Source of the DNA: Bryopsis sp. KO-2023
Lineage: Eukaryota > Chlorophyta > Ulvophyceae > Bryopsidales > Bryopsidaceae
DNA length: 64,000 nt
Direction of reading: 5' to 3'
NCBI GenBank assembly: GCA_030272585.1
Contig: BSYQ01000007.1
Coordinates: forward strand, 4,406,001 to 4,470,000
The notes below the pieces were generated by a model, which saw only the letters and a program-made list of their open reading frames with translations, ran no database searches and was not told the origin of the DNA. The position numbers and the translations under genes were made by a program. Of this stretch, positions 18,554 through 28,170 are shown one piece after another. Within the stretch, counting starts at the first letter, position 1; each line of letters starts with the position of its first letter.

Positions 18554-19696
18554 ATGCGGCAGCACAAGTCACGCAACAGCAATACACTTGGGGAGCACTC
18601 GCCTGGCTACTGGGGTTACAAGATGGCTCCGCAAATGCACCACGGTTACCAAGGAGGTCCTCCCCATGGAGAGTATTCGCACCACGTTGCGTATGCTCCT
18701 CACCTCGGCCAAGTTGAGCCTGTACTCATGCCGCAGGTGGTGTTTCCATATCACATGCCGCCTGGCCAGGCCCACGTGTTTGGAGACAACGGCTATCCCC
18801 GCGGGCACTACCAGCATTTCGTGCCAGTGCAAGTGCCTGTCCATGGCGGGTCGCCACAAGACAATGGCCACCTGCTTGTCGACGATATGGAGCACCTGTC
18901 TTTGAAAGCGGGAAAATATGTCACTACTGATGAGCATTATGACGAGTACGCGCCGAAAGGAACCGTCAGAGGAGGGAGTTACACTCCTTCTCCGTCCATC
19001 AGTCCAAAAAAGGGATTCTATAAATTGGGGAACGAAGGAGAGGCAATTCAGAACACGAGTGGAGGACGAGTGCGGACTCGCAAGCGCCGCTCCCGCAAGA
19101 GCAAGGATAAGCAGCAAGCCCTGCAGGAAAACATCAGAAAGACGGTATACATTTCTGACATTGACCAGCTCGTCACGGAAGAGCAACTTGCGAATCTTTT
19201 CTCAGACTGCGGTGTCGTCGTGGACTGCCGCGTGTGTGGGGACCCCAACTCCGCAATGAGATTTGCTTTCGTGGAATTTATGACACTCGCGGAGGCCAAG
19301 CGAGCACTCGAGAAAAATGGTTCTGAGTTGGGCTCGGCCCGCCTGAGGGTTCTCCCATCAAAGACAGCCATAGTCCCGGTAAACAAAGAGCTGATGCCCA
19401 AAACCGAGGACGAGATGGAGCAGTGCAGTCGCACCATCTATGCCACGAATATCGACAAAAAGGTCGACAGGGACGACGTTCAGCGTTTCTTTGAGGCGCT
19501 GTGCGGGCCAGTCGGAAGACTCAGGTTGCTGGGTGACCACGCTCATTCCACCAGAATTGCTTTTGTCGAGTTCACAGAAGCCGACAGTGCTTTGGCCGCG
19601 TTGAGCTGCAGTGGTGCCCTTCTCGGGACCATGCCTATTCGTGTATCGCCATCAAAGACTCCCGTTCGCTTCTCGGGCCAGGATGCTGTCAAGTAA
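18554..19696 (+). CDS. Plant CID8-13-like protein with two RRMs
   Basis: Intronless 380-residue RNA-binding protein. The N-terminal 150 residues are rich in His, Gly, Pro and Tyr and look disordered. A basic stretch follows (RTRKRRSRKSKDK, about residues 174-186), then two RRMs. RRM1 is about residues 193-270 (TVYISDIDQ as RNP2, RFAFVEF as RNP1). RRM2 is about residues 296-372 (TIYATNIDK as RNP2, RIAFVEF as RNP1). The stretches CGVVVDCRVCGDPNS, LRVLPSKTAI and IRVSPSKTPVR match, from memory, the plant CTC-interacting-domain proteins CID8-13, which bind poly(A)-binding protein through an N-terminal PAM2 motif. I cannot see a PAM2 motif here, so the PABP link is unproven. Role inferred: mRNA binding. 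Lack of introns is unusual for this window. Confidence 0.85.
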   Translation: MRQHKSRNSNTLGEHSPGYWGYKMAPQMHHGYQGGPPHGEYSHHVAYAPHLGQVEPVLMPQVVFPYHMPPGQAHVFGDNGYPRGHYQHFVPVQVPVHGGSPQDNGHLLVDDMEHLSLKAGKYVTTDEHYDEYAPKGTVRGGSYTPSPSISPKKGFYKLGNEGEAIQNTSGGRVRTRKRRSRKSKDKQQALQENIRKTVYISDIDQLVTEEQLANLFSDCGVVVDCRVCGDPNSAMRFAFVEFMTLAEAKRALEKNGSELGSARLRVLPSKTAIVPVNKELMPKTEDEMEQCSRTIYATNIDKKVDRDDVQRFFEALCGPVGRLRLLGDHAHSTRIAFVEFTEADSALAALSCSGALLGTMPIRVSPSKTPVRFSGQDAVK

Positions 19697-21169
19697 AACC
19701 GTATCTGGGCGTGATTTAATCGGGAGGGTCTGAATATATCAAGACTGGAACTGGAACATGGGAGATTTTATTTTTGGCTGAGGGAAGAGTAACCATAGAC
19801 CATAGACTCCTTGCATAGATGTGATGTGATCAATCCGAGCGAATGGATGAAGTTTACGATGAAGATTAGGAAGTTATTGGCATCCTTTGTAGATGATGGG
19901 GGGAAAGCATTGCTTGCTTTTTTCTTTTTCTTGTGATTTCCGGAAATAAAGCTGCTGAGCGCCTGATTGCTAGTGTGATGTTTGGGCATCAGACATGTGC
20001 TGATCTGGTGCAAATAAGATGAATTCAATAAGAGAGGAGTGTCTGCTGGACTGAGTATTGTCAGCGAGGTCCGTTGGTCGACAGACGGCTTGAAATGAAT
20101 CTGGTTAGGAGGTTCATACATTTTGAAGTTTATTTGTCAAGAGGTGGGTCGAGATCAGTTTCCGTACTTTCGCTCTTGGGAACATTTTCTGTTTGGGCAC
20201 ATGGGTGTTAGGGCTGGATATCTTTAAATATGGGAAAAGGGGCCGGGTCTGGATTGAGAATTGTGATGGGGGCGTTCGGGTTTGTTTTTGTGCAATGGAT
20301 TTCGTGATGTCAGGAAGGCAGACTGACATGGAATCAGGAGAGGATCGGATGATATCGTTGGTAAAACAAACATTTGATATGTAGTTATTTTGTGTTATCA
20401 ATGGTTAATGGGGTCTGCGATGCGCTCACAACCCTCCCACTGCACAACCCTGTCCAATGCACAGCAAGTTTTCGTAAAGGCTTTTGTGAATTATTTCCAC
20501 TTCACTGCAAAATTTTGTAAAGTCTTTTCTGAATTTTGTCCATGATGTGAAGCATATCTCTTTCATCTGGGCTATGCATTCTCCTTTGCTTGTGAGTTAC
20601 ATTCTGTAGAAGTTACGGGAGGGAACGGTTTCTCAGCCATGCTCGCCGGCTTTTTGAGCCCCCGATGACACACAGAAGCTGCTGCACATGCAAGCTTGCT
20701 TTCCTTTTCCTGATGAGTGTATCTGGTTGAGGAAGGCGAGGGGGAGAGATTCAGGCCCATGCGCAAACAGCATATGCATTTGGCGCTTGAGTGATTGGCG
20801 TCGATCCAACTCGTCGACCAAAAACTCCTGAACGCCCACGCCTGCGAAATCCCTGAACAACTTTTTTTTACAAGCGCCGATCACGTGGTCTACGATGAGG
20901 GTGGGAGGTTTCAGTCATCATTAAGCTCGATTCTGCGGTGAATCGAGTCCATTCACCACCGTCCACGCAGAAACTCTGTAGAAGTCTCTAGACGCCCCTC
21001 TCGAATGTCCTCTTTCCTTCCGCAGCAAGGGGTTTTAAAGTCCGGCGCGCTCTTTTCGTCGTTACTTTTTGCCGTTTAACAAGTTGTCTGCTCGCAAACG
21101 ACCGCAAGCGAAACAACAGACGCATATTTGATTGTTTGATCCTGTTTTGAAAGAAGATAAGTCACAAGT
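19697..21169. other. Intergenic region upstream of HSP70
   Basis: No gene that I can support. A minus-strand frame at 20633-20884 looks protein-like but has no start codon or usable acceptor. The last 250 bp before the HSP70 ATG are GC-richer and presumably hold its promoter. They contain the perfect inverted repeat described at 20937-20957 and, further upstream, a CACGTG core near 20883. Confidence 0.45.
20937..20957. promoter_or_regulatory. Inverted repeat in HSP70 upstream region
   Basis: GGTGAAT and ATTCACC form perfect 7-bp arms around a 7-nt spacer, about 215 bp before the HSP70 start codon. The GAA/TTC cores recall a widely spaced heat-shock half-site pair, but the spacing is not that of a canonical heat-shock element (alternating nGAAn units), so regulation by HSF is only a guess. 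Confidence 0.3.
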
Positions 21170-23906
21170 ATGGCCAAAGAAGCCCCTCCAGTTGGAATCG
21201 ACTTGGGAACCACGTACAGGTAAAAACTCTCGCGCAGCGTTCGCTCAGTTTCCTGCTTCTGGTATACCACGTTTCGTTCAAAATCTGACGTTCGTGTTGC
21301 GCTCTTCGGCTCAGTTGCGTGGGAGTCTGGCAAAATGACCGGGTGGAAATCATCGCCAACGATCAGGGTAACAGAACCACGCCGTCATACGTGGCGTTCA
21401 CTGACCAGGAGCGTCTTATCGGAGATGCTGCCAAGAACCAGGTAATGCTTCCTTGACGCGGTAGTCGTGGTCACCCAACTCGCAGTTTTCCGGATGCCTT
21501 CGATTTCACTCCTGGTGTCCAGGGATTTGAACTGGGGGGACTCTCGCTGACGACGACGTTTTGCACCCTCGCAGGTCGCGATGAACCCCATCAACACCGT
21601 TTTCGACGCGAAGCGTTTGATCGGGCGCAAGTACTCCGACCCTCCCGTCCAGAGCGACATCAAGCTGTGGCCGTATGAGGTCAAGCCTGGTCCCCACGAC
21701 ATCCCAGAGATCAAGAGTGAGCGCTCATTTCTGTCCATTGCCTGTCGAGAATATTATCTTAGTTGAGTTGCGCTTAAAACGAGAAATTCGATGCCGGGTT
21801 GATATCTAACCGAGCGACCGCTTCTGGTGCAGTCACCTTCAAGGGCGAGAAGAAAAGCTTCAAGGCCGAGGAGATCTCTGCTATGGTTTTGGTCAAGATG
21901 AAGGAGACCGCGCAAGCCTATCTCGGAGCTGACCGCGAGGTAAAACGTGCGGTCGTCACCGTGCCCGCCTATTTCAATGATTCCCAGCGACAAGCCACCA
22001 AGGACGCCGGTCTCATCGCCGGTTTGGAGGTGTTGAGAATCATTAACGAGCCCACTGCCGCCGCTATCGCCTACGGTTTGGACAAGAAGGACACCGCCGT
22101 TGGGGAGCGAAACGTGTTGATTTTCGACTTGGGTGGTGGCACTTTCGATGTTTCTCTCTTGACGATCGAGGAGGGTATCTTTGAGGTGAAAGCCACTGCT
22201 GGTGACACTCACTTGGGAGGAGAGGATTTCGACGAGAGGCTGGTGAACCATTTCGCCAAGGAGTTCCAGAGAAAGTTCAAGAAGGACTTGACCAACAATG
22301 CCAGAGCCCTCAGGAGGCTGAGAACTGCCTGCGAACGAGCGAAGAGGACCCTTTCGGCCACCGCCCAGACCACCATCGAGTTGGACTCTCTGTTCGAGGG
22401 TGTGGATTTCGCCAGCTCCCTCACCAGGGCTCGATTCGAGGAATTGAACATGGATCTCTTCCGAAAGTGCATGGACCCAGTGGAGAAATGCATGCGTGAC
22501 GCCAAGATGGACAAATCGCAAATCCACGACGTCGTGTTGGTTGGAGGTTCCACCCGAATCCCCAAGATCCAGCAAATGTTGCAGGACTTCTTCAACGGAA
22601 AGGAACTGTGCAGGTCCATCAACCCTGATGAGGCCGTCGCATATGGTGCCGCCGTCCAGGCCGCCATTTTGGGAGGAGACACCAGTGAGAAGGTCCAGGA
22701 CTTGTTGCTGTTGGATGTCACTCCTCTGTCGCTCGGATTGGAAACTGCTGGAGGTGTCATGGTGAGTCAAATCTCCTGTTTTGGCATTGGCCTGGATTGG
22801 GCTCTGATATCTGATAATGTATTTGATTTGGTTTGAGCATCCCGGACAGACGTGCATTGCTCATCAATCAACCATATTTCGCTAGAATGCCAGCTAAGCA
22901 AGTCGCAACTGTGTTGTTATTGATGCTCTCCAAATAAGGCATTTCATTGTCCTCTATTTTGTTTTTTCGAAAAATATGCACATCGATACCTGATTAATGC
23001 ATATGAATGTGAGGATCTCACCCAATGCTTGATACATTCTCTGTCTTGTGCAGACCGTCCTTATCCCAAGAAACACCACCGTCCCCACCAAGAAGGAGCA
23101 GGTTTTCTCGACCTACTCCGACAACCAGCCAGGTGTGTTGATCCAAGTGTTCGAGGGAGAGCGATCTCGAACCAAGGACAACAACTTGCTCGGAAAGTTC
23201 GAGCTGTCTGGAATCCCTCCAGCCCCCCGAGGTGTCCCACAAATCAACGTCACTTTCGACATCGATGCGAATGGAATTTTGAATGTGTCCGCGGAGGATA
23301 AGACCACGGGTATCAAGAACAAAATCACCATCACCAACGATAAGGGTCGATTAACCAAGGAGGAGATCGAGAGGATGGTCCAAGAAGCTGAGAAGTACAA
23401 GGCTGAGGATGAATCGCACAAGGAGAAGATCGAGGCCAAAAACGGTCTGGAGAACTATGCCTACAGCATGAGGAACACCATCCGAGACGATAAGGTATGT
23501 ATTGTAAACATGCTTTCTGCTGGTCGATTTTTTTTTCCTTCTGGCACTTTGCTGATTGATGGAGGAGGGATGGAAGTTGGGTTTAGCTGAGAATGTTATT
23601 GCTTGTTTGAAACAGTTGGCGGACAAGCTGGATGCCAGTGACAAGGAGACTATCGATAAAGCCATTGACGAGGCGATCGAATGGTTGGATAGCAACCAAT
23701 TGGCTGAGAAGGAGGAGTTCGAAGACAAGTTGAAGTCGCTGGAAGGAATCTGCAATCCAATCATGACCAAGATGTACCAAGCTGGTGCTGGCGGTGCAGG
23801 TGGAATGCCAGATATGGGTGGAATGCCAGGTGGTGGTATGCCAGACATGGGGGCGGCTGCTGGAGGAGACAGCGGTGCTGGACCAAAGATCGAGGAGGTT
23901 GACTAA
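21170..23906 (+). CDS. HSP70: Cytosolic HSP70 chaperone
   Basis: ATP-dependent chaperone. Six exons: 21170-21219, 21315-21441, 21575-21716, 21833-22761, 23054-23494 and 23616-23906; 659 residues, all splice phases consistent. The nucleotide-binding domain carries GIDLGTTYS (signature 1, split by intron 1), [12 protein letters not shown] (signature 2) and [14 protein letters not shown] (signature 3). The substrate domain starts after the [20 protein letters not shown] block. A Gly/Met-rich tail ([12 protein letters not shown]) ends in GPKIEEVD, marking a cytosolic form able to bind TPR co-chaperones. Phrases such as [16 protein letters not shown] and the GPKIEEVD end resemble plant and green-algal HSP70 more than animal HSP70. 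Human cytosolic HSPA8 is also split by introns, so introns alone do not place it. Confidence 0.97.
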
Positions 23907-25015
23907 AGTCAAGAACGTAGAGTAATGACTTTGAATTAGCTCGTTTCTATTTTCTTTTTAAACATTCATCCGTCGTGTTCTCGGGATTTGATTGAAGCTT
24001 GGTTCATTCACGTATAGGGGATTTGGTTTTGGGTCCGTTTTATAGGACGTTGGGGTTTCCGTCTTTTTTAGTGTCGTGATAGGATGGACTGGGGCATGCC
24101 TGCTTCAGAGAACGAAAAATTTGATTGGTAGTTTTGTAGGTATCTCCCCAGTGGAACAAAAAATACACAGAGAAAGAGAGGAAAAAAAAAAGAAAAAGGG
24201 GAAAAGAGGGGAGGGGGTTGGGGGGGTTGGGCTTGGGTTACAGGAAAAAGCACTTGGAATTGTGAGGGGGGTTTTGTTTCGGTGTAGCGTCGTGGGTACG
24301 GTATATTTTAACAGCGACTTCTCCAGCTCCTGGTCGTGGATTTTATTATGAAAGATGGGGGATGTCATTTGGGGATGAAACTTTTCTCACAACGTGTGTG
24401 GACTTGATCTTTTTCTTACTTTCTTTTGGAGGAATTCCCAACATAATTGATTATGGCTGCTTTGGAACATGAATGAGGCAATGGGGCGGAATTGAAAGGA
24501 TGAAAATTCAAACCAACTTTTAAGACAAGAGGAAGAAATATTCACCAATATATCCATCTGTTGATTTTGCCGAATCTTTTACTCTGTCGCAATCAAACTT
24601 GGTTGTCTTGAAAAAATAAGGAATTGACAATTCACATACGAGTTAAACCTGTCAAATGCAACTACCCTGGTAATCACACCTCATTTCCAAACCAAAAACA
24701 TGCTGACACCAACAATTGCCAATGCAAATTGAACTCCTGTCCACTATTGAGTTCAATATACAGTGAATCTGCCAACATCGTGTTTGCCACAGCATCCTGA
24801 TCCTTTTCCTTTCACATGTTCTCATTTTCTCACACGTCTTGTCCCTTCCTCCGATTGTCTTCAGTGGGGATGTTTGTTTGTTTGTTTGTTTGTGGACAGA
24901 TACGTGTGTCTGGGTTTTTACCATTCTCATAAAATGTGGAGGATGTGGATTCCACGTGCTTTTTTTTGGCTATTTTCAGTTAGAGATATTATCTTTTGGG
25001 AATTCGTAGTGATCG
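23907..25015. other. Intergenic region, HSP70 to tRNA-like gene
   Basis: No supported coding region. It includes the HSP70 3' UTR, a purine-rich stretch around 24175-24230 and a short TTTG microsatellite at about 24872-24893. Confidence 0.5.
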
Positions 25016-25102
25016 GGTCGGGTGGTCTAGCCTGGTCAAGACATCGCATTCAAGGATCTCCTACTACTGCGAAAATCGGGGGTTCGAATCCCCCTCCGAC
25101 CC
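25016..25102 (+). tRNA. tRNA-like gene with 19-nt anticodon loop (12-nt intron?)
   Basis: A cloverleaf can be folded. Acceptor GGTCGGG pairs with TCCGACC (one G-T pair). D-stem GTCT pairs with AGAC. Anticodon stem TCGCA pairs with TGCGA. T-arm GGGGG/CCCCC encloses the canonical TTCGAAT loop, so box B (GGTTCGAATCC) is perfect. The anticodon loop is 19 nt instead of 7. If a 12-nt intron sits at the usual place after position 37, the loop reads TT-CAA-G...C, giving anticodon CAA (Leu), but the variable loop is only 5 nt (class I), unlike normal tRNA-Leu (class II). Identity is therefore unresolved; it could be a non-canonical tRNA or a tRNA pseudogene. It lies about 115 bp before the DIRS element. 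Confidence 0.55.
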
Positions 25103-25219
25103 CTTCATTACCCTTTATGGTCGTCGCAGCTGTGTGAACCTTTCCTGTTTCTTGTCCTCCCCTTTGCATTTTTTTTATTTATTTTTTGTTAGTGCTGTCC
25201 TGGGCAACTGAACAACATG

Positions 25220-25405
25220 TTATTAACTTCCAGTTCATGAGTTTATGGGCTGGGTCGGTACTGGGCGGGTTTTGCTGGCACAGTCAGCCGCGGCTGACGC
25301 ATTTGTGGCAGCGCTTGCGTTTTGTGTTTGGGGCAGCGTGCGCCTTGTTTTAGTTTGTGGCTTTAAAAGGCGTTGTCCTTATGTTCTCGCCACCTTTTTG
25401 CTTTT
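25220..25405 (+). repeat. DIRS split repeat A1
   Basis: Starts at TTATTAACTTCCAG and ends after CACCTTTTTGCTTTT. It matches 29351-29536 over 186 bp as far as I can compare by eye. It contains an SOS-like inner palindrome (CAGTCAGCCGCGGCTGACGC) and a TTTAAAAGG that could serve as a TATA-like element ahead of ORF1. Confidence 0.88.
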
Positions 25406-25468
25406 TGCAAAAACCGACCTTCACTCTCGTGAACGGCTCGGCTCCTTGAAGGAGATCTTTACCCCCGA

Positions 25469-26152
25469 ATGGAAAACGCTTTGCTAGAAGCTTTGCGACA
25501 TATTCTAGGCCAGGACCTAGGAAACTTTGACGAAGCCTACGTAAGGCAGTCTTTTGTTACCGCGCTCGAGAAAGTCCCCCACGTTACGACTAACCCAGTC
25601 GACCGTCCGAGTGGAACTACGATCGGAGATTACTTCCCTATCGAAGGGACCGTGCAAGGGTATCGTTTGTTGGAAAAACTCGGACCTGGGGGCTTTGGGA
25701 GCGAGCTTCGCACTTGGTCGCCGGTTGTCTCGGCTCTGTTTGATCTCACCAGCGGTTTTTTGACGATCCTGTGCAGTCCGCATACGCCGCCTGCAGTGCG
25801 CCAAGTTCTAGGGCCTTACGCCCAAGGTTTTTACAGAACTCTCGTTCTCTCAGTTGAAAGTTTAGAAGTTTTGAGATTGAAAGCCGATAGTGGTGACAGT
25901 CACCCTGGGGCGTGGAAACTACTTCAGGAAAAAATACGCCTTTCTTTTGCGGCGAAACAGTTTAGCGGAACTAGGACCGTCAGTACGCTCGAGAGTTTGA
26001 GCGAAGACTACCTCAAGTCCCTTTCTAAGTCACTAGGACAACAGCGCGCTCAGGGATCGCGACCTCAGGGAAGAAAACGAAACGAAAGTGGATCGGGAAG
26101 CAGTGGAGGCTTTCGCGACCGAGGAAAGGAAAAAACCACTAAAACGGAATAA
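25469..26152 (+). CDS. DIRS ORF1, Gag-like protein
   Basis: 227 residues from the ATG at 25469. I recognise no domain; by position it is the element's Gag-like protein. The middle is helical and hydrophobic, and the C-terminus is basic and low in complexity (SGSGSSGGFRDRGKEK), as expected for nucleic-acid binding without a zinc knuckle. Its stop codon overlaps the next start as TAATG, suggesting coupled termination-reinitiation of ORF2. Confidence 0.7.
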   Translation: MENALLEALRHILGQDLGNFDEAYVRQSFVTALEKVPHVTTNPVDRPSGTTIGDYFPIEGTVQGYRLLEKLGPGGFGSELRTWSPVVSALFDLTSGFLTILCSPHTPPAVRQVLGPYAQGFYRTLVLSVESLEVLRLKADSGDSHPGAWKLLQEKIRLSFAAKQFSGTRTVSTLESLSEDYLKSLSKSLGQQRAQGSRPQGRKRNESGSGSSGGFRDRGKEKTTKTE

Positions 26153-28170
26153 TGGATCCGTACCAGGCGTGGACTTCGCTCCAGGTACGCGCTCGTTATC
26201 AGGAATGGGTCAGAGTGGGGACGAGCCAAAGGGTGCTCAACCGTATCAGAAACGGAATACAGGCCAGGTTTGTCGGCGTGCCCGACCCAGTTCGTCCGAA
26301 AAAAAGAGTGAGACCTGTCGAAAAGAACGCAGAGTGGGAAAAAATAAAAGAGGATTATCTCAGAAAAGGGGCGATTCAGCAAATCGCAGCGCCTAGCGCA
26401 AGTGGGATTTGCAGTCATGCTTTTCTAGTAGATAAACGAAACGAGAACGGAGAGGTTAGCGGTAAGCGGTTGATCATTGATTTGCGACCGTTGAATCGCC
26501 AGGTCGAACCTCATCCAGTGCAATATGAGGATCTTAGGTCGCTTTCTACACATCTCCGACCTAATGATTACATGATCAAATGGGATTTAAAAGATGCATT
26601 TTTTCATTTGGGTATAGACCCCATGCATCAACAATTTTTTGAGTTTGAGATGGAAGGGGAGTTTTTTCGTTGTACTTCCCTTCCTTTCGGTTATCGGGGC
26701 TCTCCCCTCCTTTTTTGCGAACTAATTCAACAGTTCGTTCGTTTTTTACGGAACCCCGGGGGAGTGGCCCATCTTGAATCACAAGGGGATCATGATTTTA
26801 TTTTTCAGTTTTGGGATCGATATCGGAATTCGATCGATCCAGTACGAATCACATGGTATCTCGACGATTTTATGGGGATGCATGGGGACCCCGCTGAATT
26901 AGAGATTTTTGGTTCGTTAGTCAAGGGAATGATGAGTCAGTTGGGATTACAGTGGAAGGAAGAAAAATCTTCCTGGAATCCCCAGCGACGACTTCAGCAC
27001 CTCGGTTTTCTTGTCGATACCGAGTCGTGCTTGTTTATTTTGCCTCCTCACAGGCTGGCGAAGCTCAAGAAGCTCGCTCGCCGCGTTCGAGTTACAGCAT
27101 TGCAGAAGGGGCGACGATTGCCCGCTCGAGTTCTCGCGCAGTTCACAGGGTATGCGCAGTCGTGTCGCCTCGCCATCCCAGGGACGCGCTACTGGCTCCA
27201 CCACCTCTACCGATGTCTACAAGGCCTGCGATCTTGGAGCAGCCGCGTTCAGGTGTCGCGACCAGCTTTGGAGGAGCTCCGCCATTGGCAGAAGCTGGAT
27301 CCCGACACAGTTTCCATGGCACTTTGGCCTCCCCTTCCGACGCACACTTTGAGCGTCGACGCCAGTACAACGGGGTGGGGAGCGAAGTTGGAAACCCCTG
27401 GACAGAGAGTTCCAGCACTCGCTGCGGGTTTCTGGCAACACACGGAGAAGGAGCACATCAACGGAATGGAGATTACGGCGGTGCGCAAAGCCGTCGATTA
27501 TTTCAAATCGGAACTGCGCAATCAACGCATCACCCTGGTGACAGACAGTTTGGTCACTCGCTGGGTGCTGAGTCGGCAGACTTCCCGTTCCAGCGCGTTA
27601 CATCGCACGTACAGTCACGTGTATCGCCTCCTGGATTCATTGGGGATCGACATGGAGCTCAAGTGGATTCCGTCCAAGGACAACCATATGCCCGACATAC
27701 TGTCCCGACTCACGTCAGCCGAGGAGTACAGACTACACCCGTCGTTATTCACGACTATCCAACGCCAGTACCACTGCACGTGCGACCGGTTCGCATCATT
27801 GGGGACACGTCAACTCGGACGGTACCACTCATTACAGGAGGAGTCGGGCACAGAGGGGGGCGACTGCTTACGTCATCCCATTGCGAGCTGGCGGACGGAA
27901 CGCAATTGGGTGTTCCCCCCGCTTTCGGAGTTACCGACGACTATCGAGTTTCTACTCCGACATCGCCTGCCAGCCTTGTGCCTAGTTCCCCATTGGGGAC
28001 ACCGCGCGTGGTTCCAACGGATAGCAGCGTCGGCCAAGAGGATAGTGACTTTTCCTCCGAGCGCGAGCACGATCATTCCAGGACGTTTCGGAGGGATCGT
28101 ACCGCCGAACGCCTCAAGTTGGCGCTGGAGTGTTTATCAGACGGAGACTGGATCACCCGTCTGGTGCTGA
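26152..28170 (+). CDS. DIRS reverse transcriptase / RNase H
   Basis: 672 residues. Reverse transcriptase motifs run from about residue 100: RLIIDLRPLNRQ, KWDLKDAFFHLGI, LPFGYRGSPLLF and the catalytic YLDD at about residue 236. RNase H follows (SVDASTTGWGA, NGMEITAVRKAV, LVTDSLVTRWVL). The DIRS-specific module after RNase H is present (DRFASLGTRQLGRYHS, then RNWVFPPLSELP). All key residues seem intact. The start overlaps the ORF1 stop by one base, and the last 958 nt overlap ORF3 in another frame. It copies the element RNA into DNA in the host cell. Confidence 0.92.
   Translation: MDPYQAWTSLQVRARYQEWVRVGTSQRVLNRIRNGIQARFVGVPDPVRPKKRVRPVEKNAEWEKIKEDYLRKGAIQQIAAPSASGICSHAFLVDKRNENGEVSGKRLIIDLRPLNRQVEPHPVQYEDLRSLSTHLRPNDYMIKWDLKDAFFHLGIDPMHQQFFEFEMEGEFFRCTSLPFGYRGSPLLFCELIQQFVRFLRNPGGVAHLESQGDHDFIFQFWDRYRNSIDPVRITWYLDDFMGMHGDPAELEIFGSLVKGMMSQLGLQWKEEKSSWNPQRRLQHLGFLVDTESCLFILPPHRLAKLKKLARRVRVTALQKGRRLPARVLAQFTGYAQSCRLAIPGTRYWLHHLYRCLQGLRSWSSRVQVSRPALEELRHWQKLDPDTVSMALWPPLPTHTLSVDASTTGWGAKLETPGQRVPALAAGFWQHTEKEHINGMEITAVRKAVDYFKSELRNQRITLVTDSLVTRWVLSRQTSRSSALHRTYSHVYRLLDSLGIDMELKWIPSKDNHMPDILSRLTSAEEYRLHPSLFTTIQRQYHCTCDRFASLGTRQLGRYHSLQEESGTEGGDCLRHPIASWRTERNWVFPPLSELPTTIEFLLRHRLPALCLVPHWGHRAWFQRIAASAKRIVTFPPSASTIIPGRFGGIVPPNASSWRWSVYQTETGSPVWC

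Noticed and set aside
20633-20884. Protein-like minus-strand frame before HSP70 (LFRDFAGVGVQEFLVDELD)
   Set aside because: No ATG, an in-frame stop just upstream with no acceptor between, and no family match; not called as a gene.
20965-20995. Canonical heat-shock element before HSP70
   Set aside because: GAA cores are present (AGAAACTCTGTAGAAG) but spacing and the inverted TTC units do not fit nGAAnnTTCn.
26952-27212. Upstream extension of the DIRS recombinase frame
   Set aside because: It begins at GTG and overlaps the catalytic part of reverse transcriptase; the first ATG in frame is at 27213.
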